From positions 1 through 13,997 of the forward strand of contig CANQIR010000012.1 in the NCBI GenBank assembly GCA_947624095.1: a stretch of 13,997 nucleotides of DNA, read 5' to 3'. The notes beneath the pieces were generated by a model. It ran no database searches. It had not been told where the DNA came from and was given only the letters and a program-made list of their open reading frames with translations. This stretch comes from an uncultured Bacilli bacterium (GTDB taxonomy: Bacteria > Bacillota_I > Bacilli_A > RF39 > UBA660). Below are positions 7,349 through 13,708 of the stretch, one piece after another (position 1 is the first letter of the stretch; each line of letters opens with the position of its first letter). The translations under genes and the position numbers were made by a program.

Positions 7349-8368
7349 TTACATTTCTCCTTTGTATCTATATAATTTTTTTACCATATTTGGATTATAT
7401 TCCGGTCTCGTTAAATCAATCCCTTTATCATCTGCTATCTTCTTAGATAAAAAATACATTTGTAAAGCTAAATAGTATTCTTTCCAAAATATACTTGCAT
7501 CTTCATCTAAGGTATGGAAAAGAAAAATATTAGGATATTCTTGTGTAAGTAGCGGGAATAATTCATTATCTAATCCTTTCATTTGATGTGCTAAATAAAT
7601 GATTGGACTTTCTGGATTTTGAAATAATAAATTACTTCTACCATGACAATAAGAACCTTTATCATGAATCACTACACTAGAAGTACCAGTTTCTATCATA
7701 TTAGATTCTAAAATTGCCGAAGAACAAGAGGTATCATATCCTGTTAAAACTTGAATTAGATTTGTATCTTTAAAATTAAAATTTAGATTATCAACTCGTT
7801 CTTTACTTCTCTCTAATAACTGTTTTAACTTTTTATTTATTTTTATTAAATCTTCTGAAGAAAGTTCCTCTTTTTTAGCTTCTTTTAATATACTTAATTC
7901 CAAAAACATTAACATCGGAGCCAGAGTAGGAACTATTGAGATAAAACTTTTCTCTCGTTCTTTATACTTACTATTACTCCAATAAAGAATATCAAATAGT
8001 GGTGCTGATTCAACATATTCACTAGTAATTAAATAACTACTCCCTGGAAAACTCTTTAATATTTCTAATAGTCCATTTGATTTACCACTATTTGAAATTA
8101 CCACTAAGCTACCAAATTGCTTAATATTTTCTTTGTAAAAATAATCTCTTGGCTCAATTACTTCACATATAGTTCCTCTTGACTCTAAAAACATTTTAAG
8201 GTAATGAGCTGCGGCTTTAGACCCTCCAGTAGCTACAATCAAAGTTGGACTTTCCTTAAAGCCTTTAAAATTAATGTAAGTAAATTCACTAGGATCATTT
8301 ATTTGCCATAATCTCTCCTCTAATTTAGAAAAATTAATTTTTGCTGCTTCTGTATGTCTATGTTCCAT
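7349..8368 (-). CDS. double SIS-domain protein (phosphosugar-binding/isomerase-like)
   Basis: SIS domains bind and often isomerise or deglycate phosphorylated sugars. The first SIS domain (about 30-165) has ATGGSKAAAHYL (46-57) and VVISNSGKSNGLLE (89-102), the phosphate-binding SxSGxTxE-like loop. The second (about 200-335) has VLTGYDTSCSSAILESNMIE (207-226) and SYCHGRSNLL (239-248), matching the E-containing helix and HGP-type motif of GlmS/FrlB-type isomerases. No glutaminase domain is present and the length of 339 fits AgaS/FrlB-like proteins. The start at 8368 is supported by AAAGGAGAG (8376-8384). It lies 56 nt after the WYL gene in the same direction and 1 nt before the HAM1-like gene. 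The ligand is unknown; the coupling suggests a phosphosugar or nucleotide-sugar connected to the HAM1 reaction. Confidence 0.85.
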   Translation of the reverse strand: MEHRHTEAAKINFSKLEERLWQINDPSEFTYINFKGFKESPTLIVATGGSKAAAHYLKMFLESRGTICEVIEPRDYFYKENIKQFGSLVVISNSGKSNGLLEILKSFPGSSYLITSEYVESAPLFDILYWSNSKYKEREKSFISIVPTLAPMLMFLELSILKEAKKEELSSEDLIKINKKLKQLLERSKERVDNLNFNFKDTNLIQVLTGYDTSCSSAILESNMIETGTSSVVIHDKGSYCHGRSNLLFQNPESPIIYLAHQMKGLDNELFPLLTQEYPNIFLFHTLDEDASIFWKEYYLALQMYFLSKKIADDKGIDLTRPEYNPNMVKKLYRYKGEM

Positions 8369-8424
8369 CTTAAAACTCTCCTTTTTCTAAATTAATCATA
8401 ACAAAAGAAGAGGAAATATATATG

Positions 8425-8904
8425 TCAGTTATAAAAATTTTCTAAAATATCTATTGATTTAATTCTATTAATATAAAAATGTCTAATTTCTTCTTTAGAT
8501 TCACAATAAGCAGCAACTCCCCATTCATTCCCTAATAGAATTAAATCATAAGGATGAATAGTTCTTCTTGAAATATTTTTTTCATCTTTAGAATAATACT
8601 CAATAAAACATTTTCTTTTTTCTTTAATAGCTCGATTTATTAAATTAAAATAATCTTTATTCTTAATATTAATAGCATTTGGTGTAATAAATCTCTTAGG
8701 AACATTAATATTTTGATTTAATACATATCCACCATAAGGTCCCTTAATAGTATCAATATAAATACCAGATTTTTCAATTTCATCTTTATAAACTCGTACC
8801 ATTCTAGGAGATACTTCCAGTTTTTCCGCTAATTCTTGAATACTATATTTTCTCCCGGAACTTAAATACTCTAGCATAGTAAGAACATTACTTATTTTCG
8901 ACAT
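8425..8904 (-). CDS. HTH-WYL domain transcriptional regulator (YafY-like, short)
   Basis: DNA-binding regulator that probably senses a ligand through a WYL domain. The N-terminal winged helix-turn-helix (about 1-62) has YSIQELAEKLEVSPRMVRVY followed by the wing GPYGGYVL (55-62), typical of the HTH_11/DeoR-like YafY group. The WYL-type SH3-like fold covers about 95-157, with ISRRTIHPYDLILLGNEWGV and RHFYINRIKSI. The 159-residue length is about half of full YafY or CapW/BrxR proteins, and the C-terminal WCX extension is absent. The gene ends in TGA, showing normal code use. It has its own promoter and is first in the WYL-SIS-HAM1 set, which suggests autoregulation and control of the two genes behind it. 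Ribosome binding site AGGTGATGGAG precedes the ATG at 8904. Confidence 0.85.
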   Translation of the reverse strand: MSKISNVLTMLEYLSSGRKYSIQELAEKLEVSPRMVRVYKDEIEKSGIYIDTIKGPYGGYVLNQNINVPKRFITPNAINIKNKDYFNLINRAIKEKRKCFIEYYSKDEKNISRRTIHPYDLILLGNEWGVAAYCESKEEIRHFYINRIKSIDILENFYN

Positions 8905-8925
8905 ACTCCATCACCTGAATAAAAT

Positions 8926-8934
8926 ATTATAACA
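8926..8934 (-). promoter_or_regulatory. extended -10 promoter of the WYL regulator gene
   Basis: TGTTATAAT on the - strand is a perfect -10 (8926-8931) with the TG extension. No convincing -35 lies 16-18 nt upstream, where there is only a T-run. The -10 is 21 nt before the start codon at 8904. The surrounding string GTGTTATAATATTTT (8921-8935) is identical to that at 705-719 on the + strand. Confidence 0.55.
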
Positions 8935-8970
8935 CATATGCCTAAAAAAATTCCCATTCTATCCCTAATA

Positions 8971-9004
8971 TTAAAAGGACATAAAGTCAAATCTTTACGT
9001 CCTT
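8971..9004 (-). terminator. rho-independent terminator of the secretion operon
   Basis: As - strand RNA, AAGGACGUAAAG-AUUUGA-CUUUAUGUCCUU forms a 12-bp stem (8975-9004), with one G-U pair that is a mismatch on the + strand. A 6-nt loop and a U-rich tail (UUUUAAU) complete it. The orientation-specific G-U pair points to function on the - strand. The first arm starts inside the TAA of the DUF5305-like gene. Confidence 0.85.
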
Positions 9005-9917
9005 ATATATCTTTTAAAATATAAACATAATAAGTATTATTTAAAATAGAGTAATAGTTATTTTGATAATTAAAGATATTTATATTGTTATTTACAGCTA
9101 TAGTAATTAAATCTCTTAAATTAGTTAAATATATAATATTATTATTTATCTTAGGTTCATTTTGTATAACTATAATTATATCTTGATATTTTTTTAAAAT
9201 ATCTTTTTCCATATCTTTATTAAATAGAATTTTACTTAATACCCAAATAACAAATATTAGTATAAAATCCAAAACTATGAGTTTATTAAGATTAATATTT
9301 TGAAAATTATTTTCTAAAAGCTCATTGTTATCTTTCATCGATATTTCTATAATATTTTCATTAATAGGAATAGTCAATAAAACATAAGGATTTACTTTGT
9401 CATTTATTTTAATAGCCAGCTTTACATATAAGTAGTTCTCCGTTCTAATATTAAAGTATTCTTGAAATGATTTAACATAATTAACATAATATTGATAATC
9501 TAAGTTATAATTTTCCTCTATTTTACTTTCTTCTTGATTTATATTATCGCCATTTTTTAAATCAAAATCCTTACTCCAAATTAACTTCGTACCATTATCA
9601 GCATAGCTTTTTAGTGTAGCTGTAATATTATAAGAATAATTAATATTTCCCTTCCTCATATTTTTCAAAGCATAATTAAAATAAATATTAATACTTTCAA
9701 TTGAACTAGCAATGTAATAATTATTAGCTTCTAACTTATTATTAAGAAAATAATTATTAGGTTTTAAAGTAACTTCGTAATATGTTTTATTTTGTAATTG
9801 GTATATATTATTTTTTTGAATATTTTTCTTAATATATATTACTTCTAAAAAAAGAATCCCCATTAAAAGAATAATAATACTTAAAATAATTAGTATTCTC
9901 TTGCTCTTTTTTTGCAA
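9003..9917 (-). CDS. DUF5305-like membrane protein of the signal peptidase operon
   Basis: Member of the DUF5305-type family by pattern; its function is unknown. The preferred start is TTG at 9917, 1 nt past the signal peptidase stop, because AAGGAG (9925-9930) lies 7 nt upstream. The ATG at 9944 inside the previous gene has no such site. The product is 304 residues. A membrane segment lies at about 7-27 (ILIILSIIILLMGILFLEVI), followed by a beta-rich extracellular region of about 180 residues with YYEVTLKPNNYF and repeated polar strands. A second membrane segment lies at about 212-232 (LIVLDFILIFVIWVLSKILF). A small alpha/beta C-terminal domain (235-304) has DIIIVIQNEP, IYLTNLRDLITIAV and YYVYILK. 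This two-membrane-segment layout matches DUF5305 proteins next to SipW-type peptidases. Probably an accessory to secretion or assembly of the upstream substrate, by context. Confidence 0.75.
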   Translation of the reverse strand: MQKKSKRILIILSIIILLMGILFLEVIYIKKNIQKNNIYQLQNKTYYEVTLKPNNYFLNNKLEANNYYIASSIESINIYFNYALKNMRKGNINYSYNITATLKSYADNGTKLIWSKDFDLKNGDNINQEESKIEENYNLDYQYYVNYVKSFQEYFNIRTENYLYVKLAIKINDKVNPYVLLTIPINENIIEISMKDNNELLENNFQNINLNKLIVLDFILIFVIWVLSKILFNKDMEKDILKKYQDIIIVIQNEPKINNNIIYLTNLRDLITIAVNNNINIFNYQNNYYSILNNTYYVYILKDI

Positions 9918-9918
9918 A

Positions 9919-11010
9919 TTAATTCTCCTTAGTAAAAAAATCATTTAACCAAATAGAAGGATAGCCTAAATATTTGATATGAAATTGATAAACCCCTTTA
10001 ATATCTTCTTTTTTAATTTTTAGATGATCTACATTAATATTAGCATCACCTTTAGTAATATAGTATTCATTTATACTTACAAGTCGATGAATAATATTTT
10101 GATTTTCATATTTAAAAACAATAATATCTCCTGGTAAAATACTTTTGGTCTTCTTATAAATAACAATATCACCCCTTCTAAAAGTAGGATCCATACTATT
10201 TGAAAGAATTGCTATAGGTTTATAATTAAATAATCCAAGCATAAACAATACTAATAGAATAGAAGCAATAATAGTTAAAGGATAAAGTATTATTGAACCT
10301 TTTGAATAATAGATATTTTTTCTACTAAAAATAAAATATTTAAATAAATAATAAATAATTAAAACTTTAATAATTGCAAAAGCCCCTTCAATAAACCAGT
10401 TATTATAAGGAATAATTGGCAAAAAGTATTTAGGTACTTCTGTAAAAAGTCTAATAATTATTGCTGTATCATAATGTGAATTTAAAGACAAATAAGTAAA
10501 TAAAATATTTTGAAAAATAATTGGTATAATTACTGAAATAAGATAATGTAAAAAAATAATATTATGAGACAGAAACAAATTTTTAAAATTAATTTCACTT
10601 ATGATAATAATAATAGTAATTAAAATGTTAATTCCCAAATAATTTTTATTACTTTTAATGAGTTCATAACGCACTATTTCAATACCCCATATAGGTAAAA
10701 TAACTTTTTCTAAATTTTTAAAAATATCTATTAATGTATGATTATCAAGATTTTTATTAAAGCCTAAAATAAAGCCACTAACTAAATAAAGTATAAAGAA
10801 AATAACAGATATAGTTAAAGCAATGCTAATTTCGTTTTTCTTTGGTAGTTTTAAATCTTGATGATAAAAAATAAGTAGAAAGCCTAACCAAAATAATGGA
10901 CTAAGAAAATAAGTATAAAAATTATAAGCAGATAAGAAGATATGGCTTAGCATATAAAGGATTAAAATAAAAAATAATTTTTGCTTCTTAAGAATTTTCT
11001 TTCTGAACAT
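9919..11010 (-). CDS. signal peptidase I, SipW/archaeal-like, with polytopic N-terminal extension
   Basis: Membrane protease removing signal peptides outside the cytoplasmic membrane, most likely from the secreted protein encoded just upstream. The catalytic domain is at about 262-355: AILSNSMDPTFRRGD with the nucleophile S272, PGDIIVFKY, IIHRLV with H308, and TKGDANINVD (319-328). A Ser plus His, without the bacterial Lys, is the SipW/ER-type arrangement. Residues 1-260 hold about six to seven hydrophobic segments, much longer than the single or double anchor of typical SipW proteins (about 190 residues), so this is an extended membrane form. The start at 11010 overlaps the upstream gene's end by 23 nt in another frame, with AGGGAT in that gene as ribosome binding site. 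The downstream gene starts 1 nt after this stop. The three genes form a tightly coupled operon. Confidence 0.85.
   Translation of the reverse strand: MFRKKILKKQKLFFILILYMLSHIFLSAYNFYTYFLSPLFWLGFLLIFYHQDLKLPKKNEISIALTISVIFFILYLVSGFILGFNKNLDNHTLIDIFKNLEKVILPIWGIEIVRYELIKSNKNYLGINILITIIIIISEINFKNLFLSHNIIFLHYLISVIIPIIFQNILFTYLSLNSHYDTAIIIRLFTEVPKYFLPIIPYNNWFIEGAFAIIKVLIIYYLFKYFIFSRKNIYYSKGSIILYPLTIIASILLVLFMLGLFNYKPIAILSNSMDPTFRRGDIVIYKKTKSILPGDIIVFKYENQNIIHRLVSINEYYITKGDANINVDHLKIKKEDIKGVYQFHIKYLGYPSIWLNDFFTKEN
9925..9930 (-). promoter_or_regulatory. ribosome binding site that fixes a TTG start for the DUF5305-like gene
   Basis: AAGGAG on the - strand, inside the signal peptidase gene's final codons, lies 7 nt before TTG 9917-9915. 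This is the only well-placed site near the 5' end, so it decides against the upstream ATG at 9944. Confidence 0.7.
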
Positions 11011-11488
11011 ATTGAATTATCCCTGTTAATGTTTTAGTTTTAACATCGGGAATACTTTCGGTATTTTTGACATAGGTTACCATAATATTGAGAGTAGTTG
11101 AATCACCTGCATTTAAATCTTTCTTAAGCTCAGAAGTAGTATAGTTAATTTCTTCAATACCATCAATTTCTTCCGTAAATATTATAGTTTGTAATTCTGC
11201 ATCAATAGTCCCTAAATTTTCTATAGTTACTTCATAAATAATTTCATCACCTGGTTTATTAAGCTTAGCAGAAAATTTAATCGAATCTTTAGTAAAAATT
11301 GGGGTACCAGCATCACAACCATCAGGTACTTGAGTAGCCGCTATATTTGTTATTCTAACATCCCATTCACCAGTAATTTCAGTAGTTCCATTAATAGTAA
11401 AATCTGTAGCAAAAGTTGAATAACCAACAGCCATTAAAATAATAGTTGCAAGAAAGGCTATAAGAAATATTATTTTATTTCTTCGCAA
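10988..11488 (-). CDS. secreted protein with SipW-type signal peptide (TasA/CalY-like), probable signal peptidase substrate
   Basis: Exported protein, likely a matrix or fibre-like surface component processed by the peptidase encoded next. It begins with TTG at 11488, supported by AAAGGGGG (11497-11504) 8 nt upstream; no suitable ATG exists. The signal peptide covers about 1-28: basic MRRNK, hydrophobic IIFLIAFLATIILMAVG, then YSTFATDF, the GYSxF.. ending typical of SipW-dependent signals. The mature part (about 138 residues) is a single beta-sandwich-like domain with ITNIAATQVPDG, a PGDEIIYEVTIENLGTIDAEL segment resembling the DUF11/TasA family's extra-cellular beta repeats, and a YVQKENS end. 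It has no LPXTG or membrane anchor at the C-terminus. First gene of a three-gene operon. The family link rests on signal peptide, neighbour and strand pattern; exact function is unknown. Confidence 0.75.
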   Translation of the reverse strand: MRRNKIIFLIAFLATIILMAVGYSTFATDFTINGTTEITGEWDVRITNIAATQVPDGCDAGTPIFTKDSIKFSAKLNKPGDEIIYEVTIENLGTIDAELQTIIFTEEIDGIEEINYTTSELKKDLNAGDSTTLNIMVTYVKNTESIPDVKTKTLTGIIQYVQKENS

Positions 11489-11638
11489 ATTATATTCCCC
11501 CTTTCTATTTACATTTATGCTATCCCATTCATAATGTATGCAATACTATATAATCCGTATGGTTATTTGCCTTAAGCCCCACAAAAAAAGCCAATAATTT
11601 TGACTAAAGTAGAATCTGAATAGGTTAAGAAAAATCTA

Positions 11639-12370
11639 TTACTTTTTTATTAACTTTTTTTGCAAACTGTATTGTTCATATAAGTCTGGTGGTATAACTT
11701 CAGTTGGAATTTTAATAGATTTAATCTTCGAAAACATTTCATTCATTTTTTCTCTACCAATTTTTGCTTGGGCATCCTGCATTCTAAAAGGCGTTAAATC
11801 ATAATTTAACAAAAGCTGTTCATATAAAAATTGATCAGAAGTTTGAAATCCTAATTGCGCAGCTGAATTAACAAAATCGATAAAAAAGTAAGACCAAGCC
11901 TCCCCAATAGATATTCGATATTCTAAAGATGTAGATAAATTTAATACTCTTTGATTTTGAAAATAAAAATCTATTAATGCTTGAGGATTATTAAATGTAC
12001 TGACATTACCTAATTCCGCAATATCTAAATTAATTTTTAACTCTTTAAAATGTTTTCTTAAAAAATAATTACTATCATTATCCGCTAGTTGCTTTGCCAC
12101 ATTTTGTCCACGTTTTAAATCAATAATAACATAATCTAATAATCCAAATTTTAAGACTAGATAGTCATTTTGATTTATTTGGATTATTTTACATTGTTCC
12201 AAAGTGCTATGTGAACCAAAATATTCTATATTGTCTGCGCAAATTTTCTGCAATTTTTTCCATACTTTTGGAATGAATGCCAGAGTAGTAACTAAATCAC
12301 TTGCCACAACACCAGTTTGATATTCCAAATACTTTCTAAATAGATTGTCTCTCAAAATTGCTTTTTCCAT
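11639..12370 (-). CDS. uncharacterised protein (243 aa)
   Basis: Not recognised. The start is placed at ATG 12370, 9 nt after GGAG; the TTG two codons upstream would leave only 3 nt and is unlikely. The product is soluble, with no signal peptide or membrane segment. It reads as mixed alpha/beta: helices at the start (MEKAILRDNLFRKYLEYQTG), a strand pair IIQINQNDYLVLKFGLLDYV in the first half, and helical regions rich in aromatic residues in the second (GEAWSYFFIDFVNSAAQLGF). The C-terminus is Lys-rich (QKKLIKK). It stands alone, divergent from the alarmone hydrolase operon, with inverted repeats in the shared upstream region. A nuclease or toxin-like role was considered but no active-site motif supports it. 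Confidence 0.7.
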   Translation of the reverse strand: MEKAILRDNLFRKYLEYQTGVVASDLVTTLAFIPKVWKKLQKICADNIEYFGSHSTLEQCKIIQINQNDYLVLKFGLLDYVIIDLKRGQNVAKQLADNDSNYFLRKHFKELKINLDIAELGNVSTFNNPQALIDFYFQNQRVLNLSTSLEYRISIGEAWSYFFIDFVNSAAQLGFQTSDQFLYEQLLLNYDLTPFRMQDAQAKIGREKMNEMFSKIKSIKIPTEVIPPDLYEQYSLQKKLIKK

Positions 12371-12414
12371 ATGCAAATTCTCCTATTATAAATTGCCATT
12401 TTTTACTTAGAAAT

Positions 12415-12434
12415 TCATCTTAATTTAAAGATGA
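12415..12434. repeat. inverted repeat in divergent intergenic region
   Basis: TCATCTT-AATTTA-AAGATGA has perfect 7-bp arms and a 6-nt centre, 45 nt upstream of the unknown gene's start. No U-tract follows in either direction, so an operator is more likely than a terminator. It could regulate the - strand gene at 12370. Confidence 0.4.
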
Positions 12435-12439
12435 CAATA

Positions 12440-12468
12440 TTGAGTTCAACTCGTTAATAGATTATATT
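12440..12468 (+). promoter_or_regulatory. candidate promoter for the YqfO-like/alarmone hydrolase operon, with palindrome
   Basis: TTGAGT (12440-12445), a 17-nt spacer and TATATT (12463-12468) form a reasonable promoter 152 nt before the first gene. GAGTT-C-AACTC (12442-12452) is a perfect palindrome overlapping the -35. A second possible -10, TATAAT at 12538-12543, is closer to the gene but lacks a good -35. Which one is used cannot be decided here. Confidence 0.4.
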
Positions 12469-12619
12469 CTATTTTCAAACCTAAATCAATCTTATTATGA
12501 CATTAAAATAATATAGTTAATTTATGAATATATATAGTATAATTATATCAACAGAAAATTAAGAAAGATTAATTAAAAATAATAAATAAGATATAGAGAA
12601 AAGAAAGGAAATATCATAA

Positions 12620-13006
12620 ATGAATATAAATATTAATAAAGTAAAAATTTTTGTAACCATCCCGCCTGAAAATATCGAAGAAGTTAGAAAAGCTGTATGT
12701 GAAGCGGGAGCTGGCGTAATCGGCAATTATGCTTATTGTACTACTTCCACAAAATCAATAGGTACTTTCATACCAAACGATAACGCTAAACCATATATCG
12801 GGGAAAGTAATAAATTGGAAATAGTAGAAGAAGAAAAGCTAGAGTTTGTTTGTAATATTAATCAAGTTAGTAAGGTATTATCTAAGCTAAGAAAAGCTCA
12901 TCCATACGAAGAACCGGCAATAGATATTGTACCATTGTTAGATGAAAATACTTTTATTACAGATTCATATTATAGTGAAACAAATGGAAATAAAAGAAGA
13001 AATTAA
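12620..13006 (+). CDS. stand-alone NIF3/YqfO CutA-like domain protein
   Basis: Corresponds to the PII/CutA-like domain that is normally inserted in NIF3 family proteins such as YqfO; here it stands alone at 128 residues. Diagnostic stretches are VKIFVTIPPENIEEVRKAV (8-26), GAGVIGNYAYCTTSTKSIGTF (30-50) matching GxGxIGxYxxCsf..xGxGxF, NAKPYIGE, and KAHPYEEPAIDI (92-103) with the HPYEEPA signature. The NIF3 metal-binding halves are missing. The biochemical role of this domain is not established; a trimeric, ligand-sensing fold is expected from structure of the family. Ribosome binding site AAAGGAA precedes the ATG. The gene ends 20 nt before a small alarmone hydrolase, so the two are probably co-transcribed. 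Confidence 0.85.
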   Translation: MNININKVKIFVTIPPENIEEVRKAVCEAGAGVIGNYAYCTTSTKSIGTFIPNDNAKPYIGESNKLEIVEEEKLEFVCNINQVSKVLSKLRKAHPYEEPAIDIVPLLDENTFITDSYYSETNGNKRRN

Positions 13007-13026
13007 TTATAAAAGGATGTGATAGA

Positions 13027-13572
13027 ATGTACAATCAAGAAGAGAAAATTATCCATTTTGTATTTCTTGCTTTTGATGGTTTAAGAAGGAAAAAAGAAAA
13101 TATTGCTTTATCATTTCACAGTATAATGGTTGGAACAATGTTAAAAAACGCTGGTTGTGACGAAAAAACAGTATTTATAGGTTATCTTCATGATATTATA
13201 GAGGATACGAAATATGATTATAATTATTTGCTAGAAAATTTTGGAAAATACATTGCCGATGGGGTACTCAAATTGAGTGAAGATAAAAGTATAGCAGATT
13301 ATGTAGAAAGAAAAAAAGCTTTTTTAAGCCAATTAGAAAAAGCTGATGATAATTTAATTATTGTAGAAATTGCTGATAAATTACAAAATCTTATTTCTGA
13401 TTATGAAGAATATAAAAAGAATGGAAAAAAAGCTTTAATTACCGAAGCTAACAATTTAGAAGAACAAAAATGGTATTATTTAGAGCTAAAAAAACTTTTT
13501 AATAATAAAGTACCAAAAAATGAGTTGCTAGATAGATATAATCAAATTATTTATGAGTATTTTGAAATATAA
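13027..13572 (+). CDS. HD-domain hydrolase, small alarmone hydrolase-like (RelA/SpoT N-terminal type)
   Basis: Probably removes the 3'-pyrophosphate from (p)ppGpp or a related nucleotide (MESH1/SAH-like), lowering the stringent signal. The HD site is complete: H31 in LSFHSIMVGTML, H55-D56 with E59-D60 in YLHDIIEDT (53-61), and D117 in VEIADKLQNL (113-122). The spacing and the order HD, EDT, then (A)DKLxNL match the hydrolase domain of Rel enzymes. At 181 residues no synthetase, TGS or ACT domain is present. Ribosome binding site AGGATGTGAT supports ATG 13027. It shares an operon with the YqfO-like protein; a hairpin follows the stop. Related HD hydrolases of other nucleotides cannot be excluded, so the substrate is inferred. 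Confidence 0.82.
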   Translation: MYNQEEKIIHFVFLAFDGLRRKKENIALSFHSIMVGTMLKNAGCDEKTVFIGYLHDIIEDTKYDYNYLLENFGKYIADGVLKLSEDKSIADYVERKKAFLSQLEKADDNLIIVEIADKLQNLISDYEEYKKNGKKALITEANNLEEQKWYYLELKKLFNNKVPKNELLDRYNQIIYEYFEI

Positions 13573-13573
13573 A

Positions 13574-13597
13574 AAAATCATCTCTAGATAGAGATGA
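13574..13597. terminator. hairpin terminator, best oriented for the - strand gene, possibly bidirectional
   Basis: TCATCTCT-AGAT-AGAGATGA (13578-13597) has an 8-bp perfect stem and 4-nt loop. On the - strand it is followed by seven U (13571-13577), a classic terminator for the gene ending at 13709. On the + strand the tail AATATATTT is weaker but may end the alarmone hydrolase operon, whose stop overlaps the A-run. Confidence 0.7.
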
Positions 13598-13708
13598 AAT
13601 ATATTTAATGCCAGAAAAAGTTCGAACAGATTTTTTTAATGGAGCGATTATGGAAGATATCTACAACTTTTGTTCATAACTATTTGACATATAGTAAATC
13701 AATCAATT

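Noticed and set aside
11489..11638. Promoter or riboswitch upstream of the secreted protein gene
   Set aside because: A possible -10 TATAGT (- strand, 11545-11550) has no fitting -35, and no conserved riboswitch core could be recognised, so nothing was called.
13620..13627. GTTCGAAC as an SOS (LexA) box
   Set aside because: The Gram-positive LexA site needs CGAACNNNNGTTCG spacing; this is only a short palindrome.
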